The notes: generated by a model not told the origin, from the sequence alone. Numbered from the stretch's first letter, positions 12,531 through 23,119 are shown. The stretch is 34,745 nt of DNA from Opitutia bacterium Tous-C10FEB (GCA_002304425.1 NEUY01000008.1:1-34745), one strand, 5' to 3'. Made by a program: numbers and translations.

Positions 12531-13385
12531 ATGCCGACCCCCACCACGCTCGTTGCTCTCTTGCACGGCCCTGATCAGGCTGGGCTCGTTGCCAAGACGG
12601 CGAGTTGGATTTTTGCCCGTCACGGCAATATTCTGCACGCTGATCAACACCGTGACATGGAGGCCGGCGAATTTTTTCAGCGCATCGAATGGCTTCCGGC
12701 GGCCGACAGTGCCGCCGCGGAGCCGGCAGAATTTAAGGCCTTTGCGGCCACGCTTGGGATGGTCGCACAAGTCGCCCGCTCGTCGCATCGCCCCCGCGGG
12801 GCTTTATTTGTCTCTCGGGCTACGCATTGTTTTCATGATCTTCTCTTGCGCGGGGTCGCGGGGGAATTTGCCGGTGACTTCACGTGCGTGCTTTCCAATC
12901 ATGCTGAGCTCGCCGCCGCGGCACAGCATTACGGACTCGCCTTCCATCATGTGCCGGTAACCGCCGAGACCAAAGCCCGCGCCGAAGCACAACAATTAGA
13001 AATCCTCCGTGCGGCGGGCGTAGAATTTGTGGTGCTCGCCCGTTATATGCAGGTTCTGTCGGCTGATTTCCTGAAAAATTTTGGCCGGCCCGTGATCAAT
13101 ATTCATCACTCCTTTTTGCCCGCCTTTGCCGGTGGTCGACCCTATCACCAAGCCCATGAACGGGGGGTCAAATTGATCGGCGCGACGGCCCATTACGCGA
13201 CTGCGGTGCTCGATGATGGCCCCATTATTCAGCAAGATGTGGCGCGCATTACCCACCGGCATAATGTTGAGGATCTGATTCGCAAAGGCCGCGATCTGGA
13301 AAAATCAGTTTTAGCGCAGGCGGTGCGCTGGCATTTAGAAAATCGTATTCTGGTCTACGGGCACAAGACGGTGGTCTTCGATTAA
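12531..13385 (+). CDS. purU: Formyltetrahydrofolate deformylase
   Basis: ATG at 12531: N-terminal ACT-like domain LVALLHGPDQAGLVAKTASWIFARHGNILHADQH; C-terminal formyltransferase fold VLARYMQVLSADF...NIHHSFLPAFAGGRPYHQAHERGVKLIGATAHY. Confidence 0.93.
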   Translation: MPTPTTLVALLHGPDQAGLVAKTASWIFARHGNILHADQHRDMEAGEFFQRIEWLPAADSAAAEPAEFKAFAATLGMVAQVARSSHRPRGALFVSRATHCFHDLLLRGVAGEFAGDFTCVLSNHAELAAAAQHYGLAFHHVPVTAETKARAEAQQLEILRAAGVEFVVLARYMQVLSADFLKNFGRPVINIHHSFLPAFAGGRPYHQAHERGVKLIGATAHYATAVLDDGPIIQQDVARITHRHNVEDLIRKGRDLEKSVLAQAVRWHLENRILVYGHKTVVFD

Positions 13386-13479
13386 GGCGGCCGGCCGGAC
13401 GGCTGGGCTGGGTCGAGGGCGGATCGGGCTATTTCAGGCATTTACAGGCGGCGGAGCATTTGCTCTCTTTCATGGCTCT

Positions 13480-14196
13480 ATGAGCCAACTTCCCCCGACC
13501 ACTCCCGATTCTCCTCACGCTGATGCTGCCACCGCTCCCGTGGCTGCCCCCAGCTTCGAAGTTATCGTGCATGCCTTTTGGGCGAAGAATCGTAAGTTCA
13601 TTTTTGGGATCTGCGCCGCTGCCTTGGTCGCCATTGTGGTGAGAGAGGGTTGGCAATATTTTGCGGCCCAACATGAGGCTGAGGTGCAGGCAGAATACGC
13701 TCGAATTGCCGAGCAACCGACGCGTTTAGCCGCTTTTGCGGCAGCGCACGCGGGGCATGCGCTGGCCGGGGTGGCTTATCTCAAGTTGGCCGATGATAAA
13801 TTTTCGGCGGGTGATTTCACGGGCGCGGCGCCGGCTTATGCTCAAGCCGCTAGCCAGCTAAAAAATGCAGCCCTCGTGGGCCGCGCTCAACTCGGCGCTG
13901 CCATTAGCCAATTTAGCGGCGCCGACAAGACGGCGGGGGAAGCGGCGCTTAAGAAATTAAGCGCGGATGCGACTTTATTGAAGAGCGTCCGAGCCGAGGC
14001 TACTTATCATCTCGCCTCCATCGCGGCGGCGGCGGGCCAGGCGGTTGAAGTTAAGCAATTAGCAGAACAAATTAGCCAGATCGAGGCGGCTGGCGCGTGG
14101 GCCCAGCGTGCGACAATGCTCTTGAGCACTTTGCCGGCAGACACCTTGGCCGTTTCTGCTCCCGCGGCTGGGCTTAATTTTAAGACGGGAAAGTAA
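13480..14196 (+). CDS. Single-TM tetratricopeptide-like protein (YfgM/TPR_21-like)
   Basis: Single TM segment FIFGICAAALVAIVVREGWQYF followed by Ala-rich helical repeat GVAYLKLADDKFSAGDFTGAAPAYAQAAS. Confidence 0.65.
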   Translation: MSQLPPTTPDSPHADAATAPVAAPSFEVIVHAFWAKNRKFIFGICAAALVAIVVREGWQYFAAQHEAEVQAEYARIAEQPTRLAAFAAAHAGHALAGVAYLKLADDKFSAGDFTGAAPAYAQAASQLKNAALVGRAQLGAAISQFSGADKTAGEAALKKLSADATLLKSVRAEATYHLASIAAAAGQAVEVKQLAEQISQIEAAGAWAQRATMLLSTLPADTLAVSAPAAGLNFKTGK

Positions 14197-14220
14197 GCGC
14201 GCGCTGAGAATTTAAAAACT

Positions 14221-14252
14221 AAAAAATCACTTACGCGAATAAGTGGTTTTTT
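14221..14252. terminator. Bidirectional Rho-independent terminator between the YfgM-like gene (+) and tRNA-Pro (-)
   Basis: aaaaaatCACTTAcgcgaaTAAGTGgtttttt: 6-bp stem flanked by A6 and T6, usable on both strands. Confidence 0.75.
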
Positions 14253-14258
14253 AATAAT

Positions 14259-14335
14259 TGGTCGGGGCGATAGGATTCGAACCTACGACCTCCTGGTCCC
14301 AAACCAGGCGCTCTACCAGACTAAGCTACACCCCG
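14259..14335 (-). tRNA. tRNA-Pro (TGG), CCA encoded
   Basis: Reverse complement CGGGGTGTAGCTTAGTCTGGTAGAGCGCCTGGTTTGGGACCAGGAGGTCGTAGGTTCGAATCCTATCGCCCCGACCA; anticodon loop TTTGGGA. Confidence 0.95.
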
Positions 14336-14497
14336 TTACCAACAAGTGTTTATGGCAGGGGCTTTTGCAGAGCGAGTCAACTCCTCAGGCAGAAAACTGC
14401 AATTGGGTTGCGAAATCCGCCTGCAAAAGGATTTGAAATCCTGCTTGCCTCACCCGTGGGGCCTCCACTACATACTTCTCTTCAAACTCTTAAACAA

Positions 14498-15022
14498 ATG
14501 GATACTCTTTCTCGCGACAGTAATAACTCCGGCAGCATCTTGCCTCTTGTTGGCGTAATCGCCGGCGGTCTCGCCTTGGTCCTCTCGATCGTGGCACTCG
14601 TTAAACTTTCCACGATCCAAAAGACCGTGGCCGCGCAAGGCGACGAAGTCGCTAAGATCGCCACCATCGAGGCCGAGGTACGCTCTTCGGCCGCGAAGTC
14701 CGAGGCTGACATCAAGGGTATCCGCACCGGAATCCAAGGTGCGCTTGATCAAGTTGGCGCTGAGATCGGCACCATCAACGGCAAGATCACTAAGATCGAG
14801 GAATCGCTCAAGGCTCGTGCCGCTGGTCCGGCGGGCAAAGCTGCGGGCGTGGCCACTGGCACGGTTGATGCCAACGGCAATTATGGCGTCGCTCCGGGCG
14901 ACACGATTTCAAAGATCGCGAAGAAATTCGCCACCAAGGCCGACCATATTCTCGCCGAGAATCCTGGCCTAGATCCCGCCAAGCTGCGCGTGGGCCAGAA
15001 GATTAAGATTCCTAAGAAGTAA
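14498..15022 (+). CDS. Membrane-anchored coiled-coil protein with C-terminal LysM domain
   Basis: ATG at 14498; TM ILPLVGVIAGGLALVLSIVALVKL; C-terminal YGVAPGDTISKIAKKFATKADHILAENPGLDPAKLRVGQKIKIPKK. Confidence 0.85.
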   Translation: MDTLSRDSNNSGSILPLVGVIAGGLALVLSIVALVKLSTIQKTVAAQGDEVAKIATIEAEVRSSAAKSEADIKGIRTGIQGALDQVGAEIGTINGKITKIEESLKARAAGPAGKAAGVATGTVDANGNYGVAPGDTISKIAKKFATKADHILAENPGLDPAKLRVGQKIKIPKK

Positions 15023-15041
15023 TTTTGCTTTCAAAAATTCT

Positions 15042-15078
15042 TGCCTCCAAGACCTCGTGTCCTGGGGGCATTTTTTTT
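15042..15078 (+). terminator. Rho-independent terminator downstream of the LysM gene
   Basis: tgcctccaagacctcgtgtcctgggggca stem (one G-T pair) followed by T8. Confidence 0.7.
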
Positions 15079-15102
15079 GGCTAACTCCTTTGTACCGCTG
15101 CT

Positions 15103-15720
15103 ATGGCCCATGAGCCCCGCGCACCTCGCCTGACCTCGGTTCCTCCTGAGCCGCTGCGTTGGCATAAAATTCGCGCGGAGCCTCATGCGACGACGCGAAT
15201 TTTTGATGTAACGCGCGCGATTTTCCAGCACCCGCAACGCGCGCGCGAGCAGGATTTTTTTGTTATCGAAGCCCCAGATTGGGTCAATGTGCTCGCCCTG
15301 ACTCCCGATCACCAACTCGTGCTGGTGCGGCAGTTTCGCTTTGGGACCAATGATTTCTCTTTGGAAATTCCCGGCGGCGTGATGGAGCCCGGCGAGGATC
15401 CGGTTACGGCGGGGCTCCGGGAGTTGCGCGAAGAATCTGGTTACGGCGGGGCTCGGGCGCGCTTGCTGGGGAGTGTGCGGCCCAATCCCGCGATGCAAAA
15501 TAATTACTGCCATTTAGTATTGGTGGAGGCCGCGCAGCGTTCGGCGGAACTCGCGTGGGATCCCGATGAAGAATTTACCATCACCACCCAGCCCGTTGAT
15601 GCAGTCTATGCGCTCGCTCATCACGGCGGGATTACTCACGCGCTCGTACTTAATGCGCTCTTATTGTTTACCCCTGTCTGGGCCGAATTAAAGCAGGCTA
15701 AGTTAACGAGCGGCGTTTGA
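15103..15720 (+). CDS. NUDIX hydrolase (ADP-ribose pyrophosphatase-like)
   Basis: Nudix box GGVMEPGEDPVTAGLRELREESGY. Confidence 0.9.
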   Translation: MAHEPRAPRLTSVPPEPLRWHKIRAEPHATTRIFDVTRAIFQHPQRAREQDFFVIEAPDWVNVLALTPDHQLVLVRQFRFGTNDFSLEIPGGVMEPGEDPVTAGLRELREESGYGGARARLLGSVRPNPAMQNNYCHLVLVEAAQRSAELAWDPDEEFTITTQPVDAVYALAHHGGITHALVLNALLLFTPVWAELKQAKLTSGV

Positions 15721-15754
15721 CTTTACCCTCGCTGGAATTTCACTGAGACCTCGC

Positions 15755-17023
15755 ATGAAAACTACGGCTGTCGCCTCCTTGTTTGCCAATGCCCCCGCGG
15801 CCTTGGGCGCAGGGAGTAATGGCAATCTGCCGACGGCCCTAGAGCAGGAGATTCGCGCAATTTATCGCCGTAGCCCGCTTTATGCGGAGCGCTTTCCGCT
15901 GCATCCGGCGGCCTTGCAGTGGTCTTGTTATCGCGATCTGCCTACTCTGACGAAGCAGGAGATTTTGACCCGCGGGCACACGGCTTTTTTTGCTGACTAC
16001 GCGGTCATTGAGCGCGGTTTGCAGGATAAAAAATACGAATACGAGCACACCTCGGGTTCAACCGCCCAGCCCATGACCGTGGTCATGGAAGAGGGTTGGT
16101 GGAATGCCCAATTGCAACGGGCTTATCTCGCTCATCCGCAGCTCGCTCCTTATGCGAGCCGCCCTTATCGTAAGGCTGTTCTGGCCCCGATCGGCTGTTC
16201 GAGCAATCTATGCCCCTACGAGGATCACCCTTTCCCGCACCGTTACTTTGATGGGACCGTTTATTTGAATTTATCCAGTGATCCTTTTGTTTTTGCGGAA
16301 GCGGAGTGGGATCGCATTGTGTTAGAATTACAGGCGCTCCAGCCCGAGGTCTTGGAAGGTGAGCCCGTTTATCTCTCGATGCTGGCGCGGGCGGTGCAGA
16401 AACGGCGAGTCGCCGTGCCCAGCGTGCGCACGATCATTCTTACTTACGGCAAGGCCAGTCGCCAGCACAGTCGGCGGATTGCCGAAGCTTTTCCCGCGGT
16501 GCAGGTCGATCTTTATGGGTCGACGGAGGCGGGCTATATTTTTGTGGGCGATGCCTTTGGTGATAACCTGCGGGTCATTGACGAAAATGCGTTCGTCGAG
16601 CTCGTGCCTTGGCGGGCGCTGGTGCCGGATATTTTTCAGATCAACGTGACGACGCGGGATCGCGAGGCCATGCCGCTGCTGCGGTATTTCACGGGAGATA
16701 TCGTACAGCGTATGTCCACCGGCTACCGGATCTTGGGTCGCGAGCGGGATTTACATTTTAATGCTGCTGGGCAGATCATTTCCTCAAGTGAGATTGATGC
16801 GGCTTTGCCGGAGGTCTTCGCGTGCTGGCACTGGAGCTTAGTCCAAGTGTCTGATCTGCGCTGGGATTTCCAGTACGTTGCTGATGTCAGCGCCCCGCGG
16901 GGTATGGCGGAGGCGATTGCGAGCGCCCTCGGGGTGGGGGTGCGCGTTAATCTTTTCCGGCGTAAATTCATTCAACCGGCGGCGAGCGGAAAATTCTCGC
17001 TGCTCAAGCCGCTTCTGCGCTGA
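15755..17023 (+). CDS. Adenylate-forming enzyme, phenylacetate-CoA ligase/CapK-like
   Basis: P-loop-like YEHTSGSTAQPM, DLYGSTEAGYIF, LLRYFTGDIV, C-terminal SGKFSLLKPLLR. Confidence 0.75.
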   Translation: MKTTAVASLFANAPAALGAGSNGNLPTALEQEIRAIYRRSPLYAERFPLHPAALQWSCYRDLPTLTKQEILTRGHTAFFADYAVIERGLQDKKYEYEHTSGSTAQPMTVVMEEGWWNAQLQRAYLAHPQLAPYASRPYRKAVLAPIGCSSNLCPYEDHPFPHRYFDGTVYLNLSSDPFVFAEAEWDRIVLELQALQPEVLEGEPVYLSMLARAVQKRRVAVPSVRTIILTYGKASRQHSRRIAEAFPAVQVDLYGSTEAGYIFVGDAFGDNLRVIDENAFVELVPWRALVPDIFQINVTTRDREAMPLLRYFTGDIVQRMSTGYRILGRERDLHFNAAGQIISSSEIDAALPEVFACWHWSLVQVSDLRWDFQYVADVSAPRGMAEAIASALGVGVRVNLFRRKFIQPAASGKFSLLKPLLR

Positions 17024-17089
17024 GGCTACACCCTAGCTTCTCGCCCTCGGTAGGTTCACTAATAAAGAGAGAGGAGCGAGGCTGCTCCG

Positions 17090-17117
17090 TTTACATTTTG
17101 CGGGTTTATCCTATCTA
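17090..17117 (+). promoter_or_regulatory. Candidate sigma-70-like promoter of sdhCAB
   Basis: TTTACA (17090-17095), 16-nt spacer, TATCTA (17112-17117), about 50 nt before the sdhC ATG at 17171. Confidence 0.4.
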
Positions 17118-17170
17118 TCTTAACACTTAGCTATCCCCGCCCTGCCATTCCCCCTGCACGTAGATTTGTA

Positions 17171-17869
17171 ATGAATATCCTTGGTTCGCTCTTTAATTCC
17201 TCGATCGGCAAAAAAATCTTAATGGCCCTGACGGGGCTCGTGCTGGTCGGTTTTGTCACCGGGCATTTGCTTGGCAACTTGCAGATCTTTCTGCCGCCGC
17301 AAAAAATTAATGCCTATGGGCATATGTTGGAGTCACTCGGCATAGGACTCTGGCTCGTGCGATTCTTCCTCCTCGCCTGTGTGGTCGTTCATGTGTGGGT
17401 GGCCATTCAGCTCACGCGGGAAAATAGCGCGGCGCGGCCCATGAATTACGGGGTGAATCACACTAACCGCGCCAGCCTCGCCTCGCGCGTCATGGCGCGT
17501 ACCGGCCTCGTGGTGTTGGCTTTCTTGATTTATCACCTGCTCGATTTTACCTTCCGGGTACAGCATCCAGAGTGGAGTCGGCATTCGTTTGCCTTGGCGG
17601 ACGGCACGCTGGTCCGCGATGTGCACACCATGATGGTGCAAGGTTTCAGCCGCCCCGGCGTCGCTTTTTTCTACATCCTCGCGGTCGGTTTACTGAGCTA
17701 CCACTTGGCCCATGGCGTGGTGAGCCTCGTGCAGACGCTTGGTTTTAAAAACGAACGCTGGACGCGTGGCCTTGAGTGCTTTGCGCGGGTATACTGCTGG
17801 GGCTATTTTCTCCTTAATGCGGCTATCCCCCTCGCTATTCTTGGCGGTTGGGTTAAGGCCCACGTTTAA
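17171..17869 (+). CDS. sdhC: Succinate dehydrogenase cytochrome b subunit (single-subunit b558 type)
   Basis: [31 protein letters not shown]; five-TM pattern; immediately upstream of sdhA and sdhB. Confidence 0.9.
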   Translation: MNILGSLFNSSIGKKILMALTGLVLVGFVTGHLLGNLQIFLPPQKINAYGHMLESLGIGLWLVRFFLLACVVVHVWVAIQLTRENSAARPMNYGVNHTNRASLASRVMARTGLVVLAFLIYHLLDFTFRVQHPEWSRHSFALADGTLVRDVHTMMVQGFSRPGVAFFYILAVGLLSYHLAHGVVSLVQTLGFKNERWTRGLECFARVYCWGYFLLNAAIPLAILGGWVKAHV

Positions 17870-17880
17870 TATTTTTCGCC

Positions 17881-19803
17881 ATGGCCAAACTTGATTCTAA
17901 GATTCCTTCCGGCCCGCTCGCCGATAAATGGCAGCAGCATAAGACCCAGATCAAACTCGTTAATCCGGCCAATAAGCGGAAATACGAAATCATCGTGGTC
18001 GGGGCTGGTCTCGCCGGCTCTTCAGCGGCTGCCACGCTGGCCGAGCTGGGTTACCGCGTGAAAAGTTTTGTGTTCCAGGATAGCCCGAGGCGCGCTCACT
18101 CGATTGCCGCCCAGGGTGGCATCAATGGCACGAAAAACTATCAGAACGATGGCGACTCCGTGCATCGCTTATTTTACGACACGCTGAAGGGGGGGGATTA
18201 TCGTGCGCGGGAAGCGAACGTGCACCGCCTCGCGGAAGTGTCCGCTAACATCATCGATCAATGCGCGGCGCAGGGGGTGCCTTTCGCTCGAGAGTACAGC
18301 GGCCACTTAGCCAATCGCTCGTTTGGCGGCGCCCAAGTCTCACGCACTTTTTACGCTCGCGGCCAGACGGGTCAGCAATTGCTGCTCGGCGCTTATTCGG
18401 CGCTCTCGCGCATGGTGGGACAGGGCGCGGTCGAGCTGCACCCTAACTCTGAGATGCTGGATCTGGTCATCGTTGATGGGCACGCCAAAGGTGTGATTGT
18501 GCGTGATCTTAAGACGGGGGCGATTACGCGCCACAGTGCGGACGCCGTGATTTTAGCCACCGGGGGCTACGGCAACGTGTTTAATCTTTCGACCTACGCG
18601 CGGCAGTCGAACACCACAGCCATTTGGCGAGCTTACAAACGCGGGGCCTGCATGGCAAATCCGTGCTATACTCAAATCCATCCGACCTGCATTCCCGTGA
18701 GCGGCGACTATCAGTCAAAACTTACCTTGATGTCTGAGTCATTGCGCAATGATGGTCGGATCTGGGTGCCGAAAAATAAAGCCGACATCAAAAAAGAGCC
18801 GAGCGCGATCGCGGAGGCGGATCGCGACTATTATCTCGAGCGGATTTACCCGAGCTTCGGCAATCTTGCGCCGCGCGATGTGGCTTCACGGGCCGCCATG
18901 CGCATGTGCGATGAGGGCCGCGGGGTGGGCGAGACCGGTTTAGGGGTTTACCTCGATTTTGCCGACGCGATCAAGCGGCTCGGTGAGCCGGCGGTCCGGG
19001 AGCGTTACGGTAATCTTTTTGATATTTACCACGAGATCACCGCGGAGAACGCCTACCAGGCTCCCATGCGAATTTTCCCAGCGGTGCACTACACCATGGG
19101 CGGATTGTGGGTAGACTATAACCTCATGTCGAACGTCCCTGGGCTCTTCGTGCTCGGGGAGGCCAATTTCTCGGATCATGGCGCTAATCGCCTCGGGGCC
19201 TCGGCCCTCATGCAAGGTTTAGCTGATGGCTATTTTGTTATTCCCTATACCATCGGTGACTATCTCGCGCAGCAAAAGCCCAGCGCCCAGTCGAATATCG
19301 ATCGACCAGAATTTAAACAAGCGGCGGAAAGCGTCAGCGCCCAGACGAAGCAGTTGCTCAATAATCCTGGAAAAGAACCCGTGAGCCATTTTCATAAGCG
19401 GCTCGGCAAAATCATGTGGGAGCATTGCGGCATGGCACGTACGAAGCAGGGGCTGGAGAGCGCCTTGCAAAAGATTCCGGCCCTGCGGGAAGAGTTTGTT
19501 GCTAACGTCAAGGTGCCCGGCTCAGCCGAGACCCTGAATCAATCTTTGGAAAAGGCCGGCCGCGTGGCTGATTTTATCGATCTCGGTGAGCTTATGTGCC
19601 GTGACGCTCTCACCCGAGAGGAGAGCTGTGGCGGCCATTTCCGTGAGGAATATCAATATCCTGACGGGGAGTGTAAGCGCGACGACGAGAAGTTTGGTCA
19701 TGTTGCCGCTTGGGAATATCAGGGCCCCGGCCAGACGCCGCTGCGCAATATCGAGCCGCTCAATTACGAATTCACTAAGATGTCCGTGCGCTCCTACAAG
19801 TAA
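17881..19803 (+). CDS. sdhA: Succinate dehydrogenase/fumarate reductase flavoprotein subunit
   Basis: [27 protein letters not shown] motif; [61 protein letters not shown]. Confidence 0.96.
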   Translation: MAKLDSKIPSGPLADKWQQHKTQIKLVNPANKRKYEIIVVGAGLAGSSAAATLAELGYRVKSFVFQDSPRRAHSIAAQGGINGTKNYQNDGDSVHRLFYDTLKGGDYRAREANVHRLAEVSANIIDQCAAQGVPFAREYSGHLANRSFGGAQVSRTFYARGQTGQQLLLGAYSALSRMVGQGAVELHPNSEMLDLVIVDGHAKGVIVRDLKTGAITRHSADAVILATGGYGNVFNLSTYARQSNTTAIWRAYKRGACMANPCYTQIHPTCIPVSGDYQSKLTLMSESLRNDGRIWVPKNKADIKKEPSAIAEADRDYYLERIYPSFGNLAPRDVASRAAMRMCDEGRGVGETGLGVYLDFADAIKRLGEPAVRERYGNLFDIYHEITAENAYQAPMRIFPAVHYTMGGLWVDYNLMSNVPGLFVLGEANFSDHGANRLGASALMQGLADGYFVIPYTIGDYLAQQKPSAQSNIDRPEFKQAAESVSAQTKQLLNNPGKEPVSHFHKRLGKIMWEHCGMARTKQGLESALQKIPALREEFVANVKVPGSAETLNQSLEKAGRVADFIDLGELMCRDALTREESCGGHFREEYQYPDGECKRDDEKFGHVAAWEYQGPGQTPLRNIEPLNYEFTKMSVRSYK

Positions 19804-19819
19804 GCCCCCGCAATTCACC

Positions 19820-20632
19820 ATGGTCGCCTCCACTCCTGCTAAGAAACTTTTCTCTGTCACCCTGCGCGTCTGGCGGCAGGCCAGTCCAGCGCAGCTCGGT
19901 AAATTTGTCGATTACCCCGCGCACAATGTCAGCCCTGACATGTCTTTTCTCGAGCTCCTCGATGTCGTCAATGACGGTCTGACGGTCAGCAATGACGAGC
20001 CCATCGCCTTCGCGCATGACTGTCGCGAAGGGATCTGTGGAACCTGTTCCTGCACCATCAACGGGAAGCCGCATGGTCCCGGCAAAGGGGTCGCGACTTG
20101 CCAAGTGTACATGCGGAGCTTTCAGGCGGGTGATGTGATTGTGGTGGAGCCATTCCGGGCGACAGCTTTTCCGATTATTAAGGATCTCGTGGTCGAGCGT
20201 TCAGCTTTTGATAAAATTCAACAAGCAGGGGGATTTATTTCGGCCCGCACCGGGGCGGCGCCTGATGCCAATTCAATTTTAGTATCAAAAGCCGTGGCTG
20301 ACCTCGCCATGGATGCCGCGGCCTGCATCGGCTGCGGCGCTTGTGTCGCCGCCTGTAAAAATGCGAGCGCCATGCTGTTTGTGGCGGCCAAAGTTTCCCA
20401 TCTTGGTTTGATGCCCCAGGGCCAGCCAGAACGGGATCGGCGCGTCTTGGCGATGGTGCAGACGATGGATGAGGCCGGCTTCGGCAATTGCACTAATCAA
20501 TACGAGTGCAGCGCGGTTTGTCCGAAAACCATCACGCACGATTTTATCGCCCGCCTAAATCGTGATTATGTGGGCGCTTTGTTTCGTTCAAAACTTCAGC
20601 CGGTCTCCGCGAGTGCCGGCGGGGGCGCTTAA
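19820..20632 (+). CDS. sdhB: Succinate dehydrogenase/fumarate reductase iron-sulfur subunit
   Basis: ATG at 19820; [11 protein letters not shown] [2Fe-2S] motif, [15 protein letters not shown] and [13 protein letters not shown] cluster motifs. Confidence 0.95.
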   Translation: MVASTPAKKLFSVTLRVWRQASPAQLGKFVDYPAHNVSPDMSFLELLDVVNDGLTVSNDEPIAFAHDCREGICGTCSCTINGKPHGPGKGVATCQVYMRSFQAGDVIVVEPFRATAFPIIKDLVVERSAFDKIQQAGGFISARTGAAPDANSILVSKAVADLAMDAAACIGCGACVAACKNASAMLFVAAKVSHLGLMPQGQPERDRRVLAMVQTMDEAGFGNCTNQYECSAVCPKTITHDFIARLNRDYVGALFRSKLQPVSASAGGGA

Positions 20633-21516
20633 CTTTTCCGATCGTAGCGCGCCCGCATAAATTTTAAGGCGTGGCGCGCGAGGTCATCGGAATCACTCCA
20701 GAGGTTGCGCCAGACGCACAGCGCGTTGGAGAGCGCGGGATCAACGACGGCCGAAGAGAAAGATTCGAAGGCGATGGGGCCTTGGTAATTGATTTTTTTC
20801 AAAGCGTTGAAGAAGGGGTCAAAATTCACATTCCCCGTGCCGAGATAACCTCGGTGGCTTTCGCCGATATGCACGTAGCCGAGGCGGGCCCCGACCGCGA
20901 GGACGGCTTGCTCCATACCGTCTTCCTCAATGTTCATGTGATAAGTATCGAGATGCAGAAACGCATTGGGCCGATTGACCGCGGCCAAAAACTCTAGTCC
21001 CTCGCGGGCAGAGTTCATGATGTTAGTTTCGTAGCGATTCACGACTTCGAGATTAATATTGATGCCTCGCGCGGCGGCATAGTCCGCGAGGCGTTGCATC
21101 GCCGCCACGGCGTTGGCGCGATTTTGAGGAGAGGCCGGCCCCGCATATTTGCCGAGCGCACAGTAGATGACGCCGCAGAGTTCAGTCCCGCCAATGCCCG
21201 CGAGCACGTCCGTGGCCTGGCGCAGCAGAGCGTCACCTTGGGCAACGATGGCGGGATTGGTGCTGGTGACATCCGTGGTGGGGGAAAGGCCCAGAGAGGC
21301 GTGGGCGCGGAGTCCGTATTCCTGCAGTAAATTCTTCGTCAGGCTGATGTCTACTTTCCAAGGATCCAGCAGGGCAATTTCGATATAATCATAACCCGCC
21401 TGCGCGGCGCCACTGATTGCTTGGCGGGCGCCAGCGGGGGTCCAATCGCCGGCCCAGACTAAGGCGTGCCCACCGTATTCTAAGCGCTTGCTCGTGGCCA
21501 TCGCGCGGGTCGCCAA
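20629..21516 (-). CDS. Sugar phosphate isomerase/epimerase TIM barrel, D-tagatose/D-psicose 3-epimerase-like
   Basis: Predicted metal ligands in [37 protein letters not shown]. Confidence 0.83.
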   Translation of the reverse strand: MATRAMATSKRLEYGGHALVWAGDWTPAGARQAISGAAQAGYDYIEIALLDPWKVDISLTKNLLQEYGLRAHASLGLSPTTDVTSTNPAIVAQGDALLRQATDVLAGIGGTELCGVIYCALGKYAGPASPQNRANAVAAMQRLADYAAARGININLEVVNRYETNIMNSAREGLEFLAAVNRPNAFLHLDTYHMNIEEDGMEQAVLAVGARLGYVHIGESHRGYLGTGNVNFDPFFNALKKINYQGPIAFESFSSAVVDPALSNALCVWRNLWSDSDDLARHALKFMRARYDRKS

Positions 21517-21519
21517 GAT

Positions 21520-21981
21520 TTATTCTGCCTTAACCGTAACGGTACCGGCCGCGGTGAGTTTAGATTCCTCAAAGGTATCGTCGTAGATGCAGATCGTGAC
21601 CTGTGAATCCACGCGATAACTCGCCGAGCCTTGGGTCACGGCTGCGTCGAGGGCGCGGCGGGCCGCCGGATCACCGCCGGTGACTGGGCCCGAGCGAACG
21701 GACATGGTGTTGGCTGGGATGGCCAAGGGAGTATCATTGGTGAGCAGTCCGAGGTAAGTGCCATTCAGATAAATTTTGGCCCGAACGCGGTTGAAGATAT
21801 AGGCCACGATATTATCATTGGTCACGCGCCACGAGGCCGTCACGGAGCCGTCCGGAGCCCGCACAATTGAAGTCACTTCGGCCTTCAGGCCTCTCGAGAC
21901 TAGTTTGCTGGTGTTGGTGCAACCGCTGACGAGAGCGGCTAAAAGGGCCAGCAGGCAGAAGGGGAGGAGGGCTTTTTTCAT
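21520..21981 (-). CDS. Small lipoprotein, YcfL-like
   Basis: Lipobox LVSGC after MKKALLPFCLLALLAAL; about 150-aa beta-rich domain (VTASWRVTNDNIVAYIFNRVRAKIYLNG). Confidence 0.6.
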   Translation of the reverse strand: MKKALLPFCLLALLAALVSGCTNTSKLVSRGLKAEVTSIVRAPDGSVTASWRVTNDNIVAYIFNRVRAKIYLNGTYLGLLTNDTPLAIPANTMSVRSGPVTGGDPAARRALDAAVTQGSASYRVDSQVTICIYDDTFEESKLTAAGTVTVKAE

Positions 21982-22019
21982 TGGGAATTACTCTGTGGTT
22001 GGGGCGAGGGTCGGCAAGG

Positions 22020-22655
22020 TTACTCGTCTTTAGATTTTGTTTTCTTTTTCAGGTCGGACCCGCCTAGTTCGAATTGGGCGATGACCCCGATTACAGCTAA
22101 GACTAAGATCGAGGGGAAAAGCCACGCGTGGTGATCCAGCAGTTCCGGCATAAATTGGGGACGTTGGAAAAAATCTAACCAAGGAATCTGATGGGTGAAA
22201 TACGCGAGAGCCACCATGGTCCGAAACGAGCCAAGCAGGGCCGTTGAAAGAATGATGAGAATGCGCTGAGTTTTTACTGCGAGAAAGCCGCCGATGAGGC
22301 CCAGCACGGCCCCGCTTAGCAGGGCGACCATGTGATGATAGTGGCTGAGCACCAGCAGCCCGAGGGTGGCCCCAAAGCCAAAGCCCGCGACAAATACTGC
22401 CGCAATATAGAGGAGATAGGCTAAACCTGCGCCGACGAGGCCGCCTAAAATTAGGCTGCCGATAATCCCGGCGGTGCCAAAATCAAGTGCGGTGCCCGCT
22501 GCATGACCGCCAATCATACCGAGCAGACCGCCCAGTACGGCGAGCGTTATTTTGAAAACCCGATAGCCGAAAAAACAATCTAACAGGCCCCACGCGATGG
22601 CGCCGACCGAGATCCAAGGATAAAGTTCTGCCGAGGGATGCATGGATAAGGTCAT
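22020..22655 (-). CDS. Multi-pass membrane protein, DUF4203/TMEM198-like
   Basis: Several Gly-rich TM helices (FKITLAVLGGLLGMIGGHAAG, LILGGLVGAGLAYLLYIAAVFVAGFGFGATLGLLV). Confidence 0.55.
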   Translation of the reverse strand: MTLSMHPSAELYPWISVGAIAWGLLDCFFGYRVFKITLAVLGGLLGMIGGHAAGTALDFGTAGIIGSLILGGLVGAGLAYLLYIAAVFVAGFGFGATLGLLVLSHYHHMVALLSGAVLGLIGGFLAVKTQRILIILSTALLGSFRTMVALAYFTHQIPWLDFFQRPQFMPELLDHHAWLFPSILVLAVIGVIAQFELGGSDLKKKTKSKDE

Positions 22656-22703
22656 AGGCTTTGGGTCGGCACTAGCAACTGGCTTTGCGTCGGCTCAGCC
22701 GAT

Positions 22704-23036
22704 TCAGAAGCGGGCAAGCGCTTGCCCGCTTTCCCAGAGCACCCAGCTCCCGCCGCCGAGCGCGGCTAAAAAAACTAAAGCCCGCAGCCAGCGGCTCCAC
22801 CGGTCGCGGCGCTCACGTGCGTTGAGGGGGAGGCGGGCCCGAGAGGCTTCGAGGTAGCTTGCAAATTGAGCGTGAGGCAGCGGCGCGACTTTCGGGCTGC
22901 GACCGACGCCGAAGGGCAATTGATTGAGCAAGTGACGCCAGCGGTAGGACACCCCTAATACCTGGAGAAAAATAGCGCTTCCTTTCAAGGCGATTCTGGC
23001 TACCTCGACGGCTTTCTCTCCCTTCCGTTGGCCCAT
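22704..23036 (-). CDS. Hypothetical small membrane protein
   Basis: 110-aa ORF with C-terminal TM helix WLRALVFLAALGGGSWVLW. Confidence 0.5.
   Translation of the reverse strand: MGQRKGEKAVEVARIALKGSAIFLQVLGVSYRWRHLLNQLPFGVGRSPKVAPLPHAQFASYLEASRARLPLNARERRDRWSRWLRALVFLAALGGGSWVLWESGQALARF
22708..22731. repeat. 24-nt perfect palindrome AAGCGGGCAAGCGCTTGCCCGCTT
   Basis: Self-complementary over its full length; overlaps the last codons of the 22704..23036 ORF. Confidence 0.9.
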
Positions 23037-23119
23037 TTATTAATTTCACCCGACTGGGTAGTCACGCCATTGTGCAGGCGTCGATCTCACGGTCGTTGGG
23101 TAACTGCGGGGCCCTGCAT

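Noticed and set aside
14258-14497. N-terminal extension of the LysM ORF (MVGAIGFEPTTSWSQTRRSTRLSYTPLPT...)
   Set aside because: Antisense translation of tRNA-Pro; the true start is the ATG at 14498.
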